Source: Saccharopolyspora flava (GTDB taxonomy: Bacteria > Actinomycetota > Actinomycetes > Mycobacteriales > Pseudonocardiaceae). Taken from it: DNA of 64,000 bases. The notes below the pieces were generated by a model. It was given only the letters and a program-made list of their open reading frames with translations. It did not search any database and was not told the origin of the DNA. Both the position numbers and the translations under genes were made by a program. The DNA is taken from assembly GCF_900116135.1 (NCBI RefSeq), contig NZ_FOZX01000001.1, positions 1 through 64,000 of the forward strand, written 5' to 3'. This document shows positions 50,074 through 57,687 of this stretch, one piece after another (the first letter of the stretch is position 1; every line of letters begins with the position of its first letter).

Positions 50074-50645
50074 CGGTGCCCTCCCAGCGCCACGGCGGTG
50101 ATCTCCTTGCGCTCCCCGGCTTCCAGCTGCACCGCGGTCCCGGCCGGGACGGCGAGGCGGAAGCCGGTGAGGTCGACGTCGCTGCGCACCGCCGGGTTGA
50201 GCTTCTCCAGCGGGAAGTGCGAGGAGATCCACACCGGGCGCTCGCCGGTGTTGTGCAGCCGCGCCGTCCGCTGCTCCCGGCCGGCGGCCAGCTCGATCTC
50301 GCCGCGCGCGGGACGCACCGCACCGGGCGCGTCGGGGCCGGGCGGGCCGAACGGCTGCGGCACGTGGACCAGCGAGCTGCCGTGCGGGAACAGCGCCTCG
50401 ACCTGGATCGACGGGACCGCGGCGGCCACGCCGGGCTGGAGCTGATCGGGGGCGAGGAGCTCCCCCGCGCGATCCACGATCTCGTCGAGATCCGTTCCGT
50501 CCCAAGCCATCTCGCAGATCTCGTCGCACACGTAGGCCACGGCGTCGGGGGCGCCGAGCAGCGCGCCGCGCGCCAGCCTGCGGCGGGCCAGCTCCGCGGC
50601 GCCGAACAGGGTCAGCCGCTCCTGCTCGCGGGGCGTCAGGTGCAT
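50070..50645 (-). CDS. Fused urease gamma-beta homologue (UreAB-like)
   Basis: 191 residues joining two urease small subunits. Residues 1-100 match UreA (MHLTPREQERLTLFGAAELA, ARRRLARGALL, SIQVEALFPHGSSLVHV). Residues about 110-191 match UreB (GEIELAAGREQRTARLHNTGERPVWISSHF, seen in parts, then FRLAVPAGTAVQLEAGERKEI). In UreB the region equivalent to SHYHFFEVN reads SHFPLEKLN, so it is diverged. Fusion of gamma and beta also occurs in Helicobacter UreA but is not usual in actinobacterial canonical ureases. First gene of the operon, 74 bp from the divergent PucR gene. Confidence 0.87.
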   Translation of the reverse strand: MHLTPREQERLTLFGAAELARRRLARGALLGAPDAVAYVCDEICEMAWDGTDLDEIVDRAGELLAPDQLQPGVAAAVPSIQVEALFPHGSSLVHVPQPFGPPGPDAPGAVRPARGEIELAAGREQRTARLHNTGERPVWISSHFPLEKLNPAVRSDVDLTGFRLAVPAGTAVQLEAGERKEITAVALGGHR

Positions 50646-50719
50646 GAGAGCACGGTCCTCTGGTCACCGGCCCAGCACAATGATGGATCGACGCCACTTG
50701 ATCGCCCTAGATTGGGCGG

Positions 50720-51880
50720 ATGCACAGTTCCCTTCACGCGCCGGTCACACCCGACGGCCCGCTGCGCAGGCTCGTGCACTCCTGCCTGGACGACCTCGAC
50801 GAGCTGGTCGCGGTGTTCCTGGCCGAGCTGCGCTCGATGGAGCCCTACGCCAGCGACGCGGTGCCCTGGACCGAGCTGCGCGAGCACGCCGAGGGCAGCA
50901 TGGAGCTGCTGCTGCGGCTGATCGGCGGGATGCCGGTGCCGGACCGGCTGGCCGACCTGTGCGAGCGGGTCGGGCGCAACCGCGCCCAGGCCGGGGTGCC
51001 GCTGGAAGTGCTGCTGCACGCGGTGCGCTTCGACTTCCGGGTGCTGTGGGACGCCTTCACCCGCCGCGTGTCCGACGACGAACTCCCCTCGCTGGTGCGC
51101 AGCGCCTCGCGGGTATGGGCGGCGGTCGACCACCACACCACCCGCATCCACCTCGCCTACCTGGCCGAGGCCGCGGTGGTCGCGCGCGAGCAGGAGCACG
51201 AGCGCGCGCAGCTGGTGGCGCGGCTGCTGACCACCGACGCCCGCGACCCGCAGGTCGTCGCGCAGGTCGCGACGGCGCTGGACGTCTCCGCCGAGGCCGA
51301 TTTCGCGGTCGCCGCCGCTCCCCTGGCCGCGACCCGGCCGCTGCGCGACGCCGTCGACGAGCTGGCGGAGCGCGGTATCGCGGTGCACCTGCAGGACGTC
51401 GACCGGCGCCCGGTGCTCATCGCGCAGCTGCCCGCCGGGACGACCGCGGTGCCGTCGCGCTGGTTGCGCGACGTCCCCTGCGGACTGGCACCGGTCGCGC
51501 GCACCCTCGCGGGCGTGCCGCGCGCGGTCCGCATCGCCGCCGAGCTCGCCGGGACCGAGGTGGCCGAGGCGGGTCCGCGCGGGCTCACCGACGCGTGGGC
51601 GTCGGTGGTGGCGGGACGGCTGGGCGAGACCGGCGACGCGCTGGCGGCGGAGGTGTTCGGGCGGGTGCGCGGCATCGGCGCGGGCGAGCGGGCCCGGCTG
51701 CTGGAGACCGCCGCGTGCTACCTGCGCACCGGGTCGGCGGGGGCGGTGGCGGCCGAGCTGTACTGCCACCGCAACACCGTGCTCAACCGGCTCCGCCGGA
51801 TCGCCGAGCTCACCGGCTGCGACCTCACCCGCCCGGAGCAGGCGGCGCTGTTCGCGGTGGCACGCGAGTGCGGTCCGTGA
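50720..51880 (+). CDS. PucR-type transcriptional regulator
   Basis: 386 residues with the C-terminal PucR HTH (ETAACYLRTGSAGAVAAELY, CHRNTVLNRLRRIAELTGCDL) and a GGDEF-like/CdaR-type middle region; the N-terminal 150 residues are helical. PucR-like regulators often control purine, urea or amine catabolism in response to the substrate. It is divergent from the urease-like operon and is the natural candidate to control it. A TAGATT -10-like hexamer (50708-50713) ends 6 bases before the ATG, so the mRNA may be leaderless. Confidence 0.88.
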   Translation: MHSSLHAPVTPDGPLRRLVHSCLDDLDELVAVFLAELRSMEPYASDAVPWTELREHAEGSMELLLRLIGGMPVPDRLADLCERVGRNRAQAGVPLEVLLHAVRFDFRVLWDAFTRRVSDDELPSLVRSASRVWAAVDHHTTRIHLAYLAEAAVVAREQEHERAQLVARLLTTDARDPQVVAQVATALDVSAEADFAVAAAPLAATRPLRDAVDELAERGIAVHLQDVDRRPVLIAQLPAGTTAVPSRWLRDVPCGLAPVARTLAGVPRAVRIAAELAGTEVAEAGPRGLTDAWASVVAGRLGETGDALAAEVFGRVRGIGAGERARLLETAACYLRTGSAGAVAAELYCHRNTVLNRLRRIAELTGCDLTRPEQAALFAVARECGP

Positions 51881-51888
51881 GACCTCGA

Positions 51889-51904
51889 AGTTTTCATGAA
51901 AACT
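51889..51904. repeat. 16-bp palindrome AGTTTTCATGAAAACT
   Basis: Perfect palindrome 8 bp after the PucR stop. The identical 16-mer occurs at 55836-55851. No T-run follows, so it is not an ordinary intrinsic terminator. Confidence 0.8.
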
Positions 51905-51921
51905 GTCACCTCCCACGAACC

Positions 51922-52001
51922 CCCATGCGGGATGTCGGACCCCCTTACGTCATGCCTGACGCCCATGCGGGATGTCGGACGCCCATACGTCATGCCGAAC
52001 G
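51922..52001. repeat. Two direct copies of a 40-bp repeat
   Basis: Copies start at 51922 and 51962, each with CCCATGCGGGATGTCGGAC then TACGTCATGCC; only a few bases differ. They lie in the 194-bp gap before the aldehyde dehydrogenase. Confidence 0.75.
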
Positions 52002-52074
52002 GTGTGCGGCGTGTCGGTTGTCCGGCGTACTACGGTGGTGGCGGACTTCTCTCGATCGCGCAAAGGATGGGACG

Positions 52075-53544
52075 TTGACCGCGACGCAGATCCCGGACAC
52101 CACCCAGGCCGAACTCGACGCCGCGCTGCAGCGGGCGGCCGAGGCCGCCGAGCCGTTCGGCGCGCAGCCCCCGGCCGAGCGGGCCCGCCAGCTGCGGGCC
52201 GTCGCCGACGCGCTGGACGCGGCCGCCGGTGAGCTGATCCCGCTGGCCATCAGCGAGTCGCACCTGTCGGAGGGCCGCCTGACCGGCGAGCTCAAGCGGA
52301 CCACGTTCCAGCTGCGCCTGTTCGCCGAGACCATCGAGACCGGCGAGCACCTGCGGGTCACCTTCGACCAGGCCGACGCAGACTTCGCGCTGGGCCCGAA
52401 GCCGGACCTGCGGCGGATGCTGCTGCCGGTGGGCCCGGTGCTGGTGTTCGCCGCCAGCAACTTCCCGTTCGCGTTCTCGGTGGCCGGGGGCGACACCGCC
52501 GCCGCGCTGGCCGCCGGGTGCCCGGTGGTGCTCAAGGGCCACCCCGGCCACCCGGAGCTGTCGGTGCGCACCGGCGAGATCGTCGCCGACGCGCTGCGCT
52601 CGGCGGGCGCGCCGGAGGGCACCTTCGGCGTCGTGCTGGGCTTCGAGATCGGCACGGCCGCACTGCGCGACGAGCGGATCAAGGCGGCGGCGTTCACCGG
52701 CTCGGTCCCGGCCGGGCGGGCTCTGTTCGACATCGCGAACTCGCGGCCGAAGCCGATCCCGTTCTTCGGCGAGCTGGGCAGCCTCAACCCGGTGTTCGCG
52801 GCCCCGGGGGCGGTGGCCGCGCGCGGCGCGGACATCGCGAAGGGCTACGTGACCTCCTACTCGGGCAACGCCGGCCAGCTGTGCACCAAGCCGGGCCTGC
52901 TGTTCCTGCCCGCCGACCACGGCCTGGAGACCGCACTCGCTGAGGAGTCGGCCGCGGTGGCCGCGCACCGGCTGCTCAACGACCGGCTGCACGAGGGCTA
53001 CTGCTCACGCCGCGCGGCGGTCACCGAGGTCCCGGGCGTGCGGGTGCTGGCCGAGGGCGCCGCCGGTGACGCGGCGGACGGCGCGGTGCCGACACTGCTG
53101 GCCACCGACGTCGACACGCTGCTGGCGAACCGGGAGGCGTTGCTGGAGGAGGTCTTCGGGCCGCTGTCGATCGTGGTCACCTACTCCTCGGAGGACGAGG
53201 CCCGGCGCGCGGCGGAGGCGTTCGAGGGCAACCTGACGGCCGCGGTGCACGCGGACGACGCCGACACCGACTTCGTCGCGACCCTGCTGCCGCTGCTGCG
53301 GGACCGCGCCGGTCGCGTGCTGTTCAACGGCTGGCCGACCGGCGTGGCCGTCTCCCCCGCGATGCAGCACGGCGGCCCCTACCCGGCCACCACGGACGCC
53401 CGCTTCACCTCGGTCGGCACGGCCGCGCTCGACCGCTTCCTCCGCCCGGTCACCTACCAGAACGTCCCGGCCGCGCTGCTGCCGCCGGCGCTGCGGGACG
53501 ACAACCCCTGGAACCTGCCGCGCGCGGTCCACACCCCGCGCTGA
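52075..53544 (+). CDS. NADP-dependent aldehyde dehydrogenase (2-ketoglutarate semialdehyde DH type)
   Basis: 489 residues from TTG 52075, with AAAGGA 7 bases upstream. Aldehyde dehydrogenase fold: cofactor region VLVFAASNFPFAFSVAGGDTA in parts, GHPGHPELS, and FTGSVPAGRALF; general-base glutamate in FFGELGSLNP; nucleophile cysteine in NAGQLCTKPG. This matches the subfamily oxidising 2,5-dioxopentanoate (ketoglutarate semialdehyde) in sugar-acid and hydroxyproline breakdown. It follows PucR on the same strand but with 194 bp and repeats between, so a link to the urease-like operon is uncertain. Confidence 0.9.
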   Translation: MTATQIPDTTQAELDAALQRAAEAAEPFGAQPPAERARQLRAVADALDAAAGELIPLAISESHLSEGRLTGELKRTTFQLRLFAETIETGEHLRVTFDQADADFALGPKPDLRRMLLPVGPVLVFAASNFPFAFSVAGGDTAAALAAGCPVVLKGHPGHPELSVRTGEIVADALRSAGAPEGTFGVVLGFEIGTAALRDERIKAAAFTGSVPAGRALFDIANSRPKPIPFFGELGSLNPVFAAPGAVAARGADIAKGYVTSYSGNAGQLCTKPGLLFLPADHGLETALAEESAAVAAHRLLNDRLHEGYCSRRAAVTEVPGVRVLAEGAAGDAADGAVPTLLATDVDTLLANREALLEEVFGPLSIVVTYSSEDEARRAAEAFEGNLTAAVHADDADTDFVATLLPLLRDRAGRVLFNGWPTGVAVSPAMQHGGPYPATTDARFTSVGTAALDRFLRPVTYQNVPAALLPPALRDDNPWNLPRAVHTPR

Positions 53545-53551
53545 CCAATGC

Positions 53552-54364
53552 TCAGACCCGGCGGTAGCGGGCGACCGTGACCGCCACCGCCGGGACGAGC
53601 GGGGCGGGCAGCTCCGCGATCGCGGCGTCGAGCGCCTCGGGCGTGGTGTGCCAGGCGTTGGGTCCCATCGCGATCGCGGCGCGGGCCTCGTCGCGGGTCA
53701 GGTGGAGCCGGAACTCCACCGCACGCTGGTCGACCGGGGTGAAGTGGCCCGCGAGCCGGTCGGCGAGCCGGTCCTGCTTGGACTCGTCGACGTGCAGCAG
53801 CCCGAGCCGGTCGACCAGCCCGGTCAGGTGACCGGGCTCGGGGGTCACGACGACCAGTTCGCCGCCGGGGCGCAGGGCTCTGCGCATCTCCGGGGCGTTG
53901 CGCGGTGCGAAGACGTTGAGGACGGTGCCCGCGGCACCGGTGCGGATCGGCAGCGGCTGCCAGGCGTCGGCGACGGCCGCGCCGATGCGCGGGTGGACCT
54001 TGGCGGCGCGGCGGCAGGCGTACTTGGAGACGTCCAGCGCCACGCCGAGCCGCTCGCCCAGGGCCCGGTTCAGGTAGAAACCGGTGCCCGCGCCGATGTC
54101 CACGACCGGGCCGTCGCCGGTCACCGCGTCGGCGACCGCGTCCGCGATTGGGTCGTAGTGCCCGGCTTCGAGGAACCCGGCGCGGGCCGCGACCATCTCG
54201 GCGGTGTCGCCGACGACCTTGCTGCGGCCGGAGAGCAAGCTGACGTAGCCCTGCCGGGCGAAGTCGAACGCGTGGTTCGAGGGACACCGCAGCGCGCCGC
54301 CGTCCCGCCCCAGGTCACCGCCGCAGTGCGGGCAGGCCAGCAGCTCCACCACGTCGTCCAGCAC
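53552..54364 (-). CDS. 23S rRNA guanine-N1 methyltransferase, RlmA family
   Basis: 270 residues from GTG 54364 (GGAGGG 7 bases upstream; GTG 54379 is possible). The N-terminal zinc finger is CPHCGG ... RCPSNHAFD. The SAM-binding domain starts VVDIGAGTGFYLNRAL, and APRNAPEMRRALRPGGELVVVTPEPGHL is typical of RlmA/TlrB enzymes. These methylate G745 or G748 in 23S rRNA helix 35, and the TlrB type can give macrolide/tylosin resistance. Which guanine is modified cannot be told here. It converges with the aldehyde dehydrogenase (7 bp). Confidence 0.87.
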   Translation of the reverse strand: MLDDVVELLACPHCGGDLGRDGGALRCPSNHAFDFARQGYVSLLSGRSKVVGDTAEMVAARAGFLEAGHYDPIADAVADAVTGDGPVVDIGAGTGFYLNRALGERLGVALDVSKYACRRAAKVHPRIGAAVADAWQPLPIRTGAAGTVLNVFAPRNAPEMRRALRPGGELVVVTPEPGHLTGLVDRLGLLHVDESKQDRLADRLAGHFTPVDQRAVEFRLHLTRDEARAAIAMGPNAWHTTPEALDAAIAELPAPLVPAVAVTVARYRRV

Positions 54365-54437
54365 AGCCTTGCCCTCCACACCGCTCGCAGATGCGCGATT
54401 CTAGTCGGGGGCGCCCCGGGCGAGAGGAGGTGCGGCG

Positions 54438-55826
54438 ATGGGGCACTGGCTGAGCGCACCCGAGTACCAGGCGGCGCGGTTCGCCGTCACCCACCTGATC
54501 GCCTTGACCTACCTGATCGGCTTCGCCTGCTTCCTGCGCCAGTTCCGCGGTCTGCTCGGCGAGCGCGGTCTCACCCCGGTCGCCCGGTTCGTCGAGCGGG
54601 TGCCGTTCCGGCGGGCTCCGAGCCTGTTCCACCTGCGCAGCTCCGACCGCTGGCTGGCGGGCGCGGGCTGGGCGGGCGTCGTGGCGAGCTTGCTGGCCCA
54701 GTTCGCCGACCTCGCACCGCTGTGGGCGTGGCTGGTGCTGTGGACGCTGCTGTGGGTGCTGTACTCGTCGATCGTCAACGTCGGCCAGGTCTGGTACGGC
54801 TTCGGGTGGGAGTCGCTGCTGCTGGAGGCCGGTTTCCTGGTGATCTTCCTCGGCCCGGCGCACCTTGCCGCGCCCGCGCCGATCCTGTGGCTGCTGTGCT
54901 GGCTGCTGTTCCGGGTCGAGTTCGGCGCCGGGCTGATCAAGCTGCGCGGCGACTCCTGCTGGCGCGACCTCACGGCGCTGCACTACCACCACGAGACCCA
55001 GCCGATGCCGGGACCGCTGAGCCGCGCCTTCCACCACCTGCCGGGCCCGCTGCACCGCGTCGAGGTGCTGGCCAACCACGGAACGCAGCTGGTGGCGCCG
55101 TTCCTGCTGTTCGCCCCGCAACCGGTGGCGAGCGTCGCGGCGGTGATCGTCGTGGTGACGCAGCTGTGGCTGATGCTCAGCGGCAACTTCGCCTGGCTGA
55201 ACCTGCTGACGATCACCCTGGCGTGCGCGGCGATCAGCGCCCCGCCGGTCGTCCGCCCGGACCCGCCGGGCTGGTTCGCGGTCCCGGTGCTGGCGGTGAC
55301 GGTCCTGTTCGTGGTGCTGGCGTACTGGCCGATCCGCAACATGCTGGGCCGCGACCAGGTGATGAACCGCAGCTTCAACCGGCTGCACCTCGGCAACACC
55401 TACGGCGCCTTCGGCAGCGTCACGCGCGTCCGCTACGAGGTGATCGTCCTGGGCGCGCACTCCCCCGACGGGCCGTGGCGGGAGTACGAGTTCCCGGCCA
55501 AGCCCGGCGATCCCGCCCGGAGGCCGCCGCAGATCGCGCCGTACCACCTGCGGCTGGACTGGCTGATGTGGTTCGTCGCGATCAACCCGTCCTACGGCCG
55601 CGGCTGGCTACCGGCCTTCCTGCGCGCCCTGCTGCGCGGCGAACCCGAGGTGCTGGGCCTGCTGCGGCACAACCCGTTCCCCGACGCGCCGCCGAAGCTG
55701 GTCCGGGCCGATCTGCACCGCTACCGCTTCACCACCCGCGCCGAGCGCCGCGCCACCGGGAACCACTGGACCAGGACCAGATCCTCAGACCTCATCCCCC
55801 CGACCTCCCTCGACGACGTGGGGTGA
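54438..55826 (+). CDS. Lipase maturation factor (LMF) family membrane protein
   Basis: 462 residues, strongly hydrophobic with about 7-8 helices in the first 310 residues, then a soluble C-terminal domain. Conserved LMF features are GFGWESLLLEAGFL, FRVEFGAGLIKLRGDSCWRDLTAL (as two parts), LHYHHETQPMPGPLS, and near the C-terminus RLDWLMWFVAI. In animals LMF1 helps lipases fold in the ER; the bacterial role is unknown, perhaps in exported enzyme folding. Start is ATG 54438 behind GAGAGGAGG; it is divergent from rlmA. Confidence 0.87.
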   Translation: MGHWLSAPEYQAARFAVTHLIALTYLIGFACFLRQFRGLLGERGLTPVARFVERVPFRRAPSLFHLRSSDRWLAGAGWAGVVASLLAQFADLAPLWAWLVLWTLLWVLYSSIVNVGQVWYGFGWESLLLEAGFLVIFLGPAHLAAPAPILWLLCWLLFRVEFGAGLIKLRGDSCWRDLTALHYHHETQPMPGPLSRAFHHLPGPLHRVEVLANHGTQLVAPFLLFAPQPVASVAAVIVVVTQLWLMLSGNFAWLNLLTITLACAAISAPPVVRPDPPGWFAVPVLAVTVLFVVLAYWPIRNMLGRDQVMNRSFNRLHLGNTYGAFGSVTRVRYEVIVLGAHSPDGPWREYEFPAKPGDPARRPPQIAPYHLRLDWLMWFVAINPSYGRGWLPAFLRALLRGEPEVLGLLRHNPFPDAPPKLVRADLHRYRFTTRAERRATGNHWTRTRSSDLIPPTSLDDVG

Positions 55827-55834
55827 TGGGGGTG

Positions 55835-55852
55835 CAGTTTTCATGAAAACTG
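55835..55852. repeat. Palindrome CAGTTTTCATGAAAACTG
   Basis: 18-bp perfect palindrome between the convergent LMF and VOC genes, 8 bp after the LMF stop and 5 bp from the VOC stop. Contains the 16-mer found at 51889-51904. Confidence 0.8.
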
Positions 55853-55856
55853 ACAC

Positions 55857-56339
55857 TCACCCCTGAGCAGCGGCCTCGATCTCGGCGATGTCGATCTTGC
55901 CCATCTGCATCATGGCCTTCATGGTGCGGTCGGCGACCGCCGGATCGGCGGAGGTGATCAGCTCCAGCAGGCGGCGCGGGGTGATCTGCCAGGACAGGCC
56001 GTAGCGGTCCTTGAGCCACCCGCACGGGCCGTGCTCGCCGCCCTCGCCCAGCCGGTCCCAGAGCCGGTCGACCTCCTCCTGCGACTCGCACAGCACCTCC
56101 AGCGACACCGCCTCGGTGAAGTGGAACTGCGGGCCGCCATTGAGCGCGACGAACTGCTGCCCGTGCAGCTCGAACTGCACCACCAGCACCGTGCCCGGCT
56201 CGCCCGGGCCGGCCTCGCCGTGGTGCATCACGTGCACGATCCGCGACTCCGGGAAGATCGAGCAGTAGTGCTGCGCGGCCTCCTCGGCCTGGTCGTCGAA
56301 CCACAGGTTCGGCGTGATCTTCTGGGTGAACTCGTACAT
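55857..56339 (-). CDS. VOC-superfamily protein (3-demethylubiquinone methyltransferase-like/PhnB type)
   Basis: 160 residues of the PF06983 group: ITPNLWFDDQAEEAAQHYCSIF, VVQFELHGQQFVALNGGPQFHFTEAVSL in parts, CGWLKDRYGLSWQITP, and DRTMKAMMQMGKIDIAEIE. Despite the family name these are metal- or ligand-binding vicinal-oxygen-chelate proteins with no proven methyltransferase activity. Its start codon follows directly on a 14-bp inverted repeat that spans the whole 5' leader. It lies 72 bp downstream of tmsB. Confidence 0.85.
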   Translation of the reverse strand: MYEFTQKITPNLWFDDQAEEAAQHYCSIFPESRIVHVMHHGEAGPGEPGTVLVVQFELHGQQFVALNGGPQFHFTEAVSLEVLCESQEEVDRLWDRLGEGGEHGPCGWLKDRYGLSWQITPRRLLELITSADPAVADRTMKAMMQMGKIDIAEIEAAAQG

Positions 56340-56386
56340 GGGTCTATCCCTTCCTCCCGGGAGAACCAGGTTGAAGGGATAGACCC
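56340..56386 (-). promoter_or_regulatory. Leader hairpin abutting the VOC start codon
   Basis: Perfect 14-bp arms, GGGTCTATCCCTTC (56373-56386 in sense reading) and GAAGGGATAGACCC (56340-56353), 19 bases apart. In the mRNA the second arm contains the purine-rich GGGAGGAAGGG region just before the ATG, so folding would hide the ribosome-binding site. It could also act as a terminator after tmsB. Confidence 0.65.
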
Positions 56387-56411
56387 GCTCACGCAGCGGA
56401 ACTCATCGCAA

Positions 56412-57644
56412 CTAGAACGCCGGGCGCAGCGGCATCCCCGCGTCGGTGCCGTCGAGCTTGACGCCCAGCACCTGGTGCAGCTGCACGTTGTTGCGCTCGA
56501 AGCCCAGCTGGCACGCGGCCATGTACAGCCGCCAGACGCGCGCCCGCGCGAGACCGGCCTCGGCGACCGCGGACTTCCAGTTGCGCTCCAGGTTGCGGCA
56601 CCAGTCGCGCAGCGTCAGCGCGTAGTGCTCGCGCAAGTTCTCCTCGTGGCGCACCTCGAACCCGTGGTCATTCATCGCCGACACCAGCGTGCCCACCGGC
56701 TCCAGCTCGCCGTCGGGGAACACGTAGCGGCCGATGAACTTGCCCGGCTTGGCCTTCTGGTGACCGTGCGGCCGGGTGATGCAGTGGTTGAGCATCCGCC
56801 CGCCCGGCACCAGCTTGTCCTGCAGGAACGAGAAGTAGTGCGGCAGCTGCTTGACACCGATGTGCTCGGTGAGACCGATCGAGCTGACCGCGTCGAACCC
56901 GCTCTCCTGCACGTCGCGGTAGTCCATGTGGCGCACCTCGGCGAGGTCGGCCAGGCCGCGCTCGGCGATGGCCTTCTGCGCCCACTGCGCCTGCTGCCGC
57001 GACAGCGTCACGCCCAGCGCCCGCACCCCGTAGTGCTCGGCGGCGTGCATGACCATCCCGCCCCAGCCGCAGCCGACGTCGAGCAGCCGCTGGCCCTTCT
57101 TCAGGTCGAGCTTGCGGGCCACCAGGTCGTGCTTGGTGAACTGCGCCTGCTCCAGGGTCGCGTCCTGCTCGGGGTAGACCGCGCAGGTGTAGGCCATCGA
57201 CGGGCCCAGCACGTACTCGTAGAAGCGGTTGGACACGTCGTAGTGGTACGAGATCGACTGGCTGTCGCGGCGCTTGGAGTGCCGCCACCCGCGCGAGGAC
57301 CGGTGCTCGACCTCGGGAACCCGCACCGGCCACCAGAACCGGTACCCGGCGAGCTTGAACGCCAGCTCCCGGCGCAGTTCCGGCGGGACGTCGTTGAGCG
57401 TCACCGTCGGGAACGCCGCCAGCGCGGTGTACATGTCCCCGTGCACCTCGAGGGCCCCGCTGACGTAGGCGCGGGCGAGCCCGAGCTCACCGGGAGCGGT
57501 GGCCAGGTGCGACAACGCCAGCGGCGAGCGGACTTCCACGCACACATCGGATCCGGCGGTGCCTGCCCGGCTGCCGTCGAAAGCGCGGATTTCGATCGAC
57601 AGATCGTCGCCGAGAATCCGCTCGAACACCCCTGCCCATCCCAT
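56412..57644 (-). CDS. tmsB: SAM-dependent fatty-acyl methyltransferase, TmsB/UfaA1 type (CFA-synthase family)
   Basis: 410 residues of the cyclopropane-fatty-acid synthase family. SAM site: LDVGCGWGGMVMHAAEHYG; other motifs: SYHYDVSNRFYEYVLGPSM, QLPHYFSFLQDKLVPGG and CVEVRSP. It is paired with an FAD-dependent reductase 43 bp upstream, the arrangement of tmsA-tmsB (bfaA/bfaB), which makes 10-methyl branched (tuberculostearic-type) fatty acids: this enzyme adds a methylene at the double bond of phospholipid oleoyl chains, and TmsA reduces it. A plain cyclopropane synthase is the alternative, but the partner gene argues against it. Confidence 0.85.
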   Translation of the reverse strand: MGWAGVFERILGDDLSIEIRAFDGSRAGTAGSDVCVEVRSPLALSHLATAPGELGLARAYVSGALEVHGDMYTALAAFPTVTLNDVPPELRRELAFKLAGYRFWWPVRVPEVEHRSSRGWRHSKRRDSQSISYHYDVSNRFYEYVLGPSMAYTCAVYPEQDATLEQAQFTKHDLVARKLDLKKGQRLLDVGCGWGGMVMHAAEHYGVRALGVTLSRQQAQWAQKAIAERGLADLAEVRHMDYRDVQESGFDAVSSIGLTEHIGVKQLPHYFSFLQDKLVPGGRMLNHCITRPHGHQKAKPGKFIGRYVFPDGELEPVGTLVSAMNDHGFEVRHEENLREHYALTLRDWCRNLERNWKSAVAEAGLARARVWRLYMAACQLGFERNNVQLHQVLGVKLDGTDAGMPLRPAF

Positions 57645-57687
57645 CAGAGGGTCTCCTCTCCAGTTTGATGTGTCGTTCCCCCGCGAG

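Noticed and set aside
48400-50645. Plain annotation as a functional nickel urease
   Set aside because: No accessory genes in the window, the flap cysteine is absent and UreB is diverged. It is kept as urease-like only.
51889-55852. AGTTTTCATGAAAACT palindromes as intrinsic terminators
   Set aside because: Very AT-rich stems with no following T-run. They may still affect RNA 3' ends but do not meet the usual criteria.
56031-57668. A 545-codon plus-strand frame opposite tmsB and the VOC gene
   Set aside because: It spans two well-supported minus-strand genes and has no recognisable motif.
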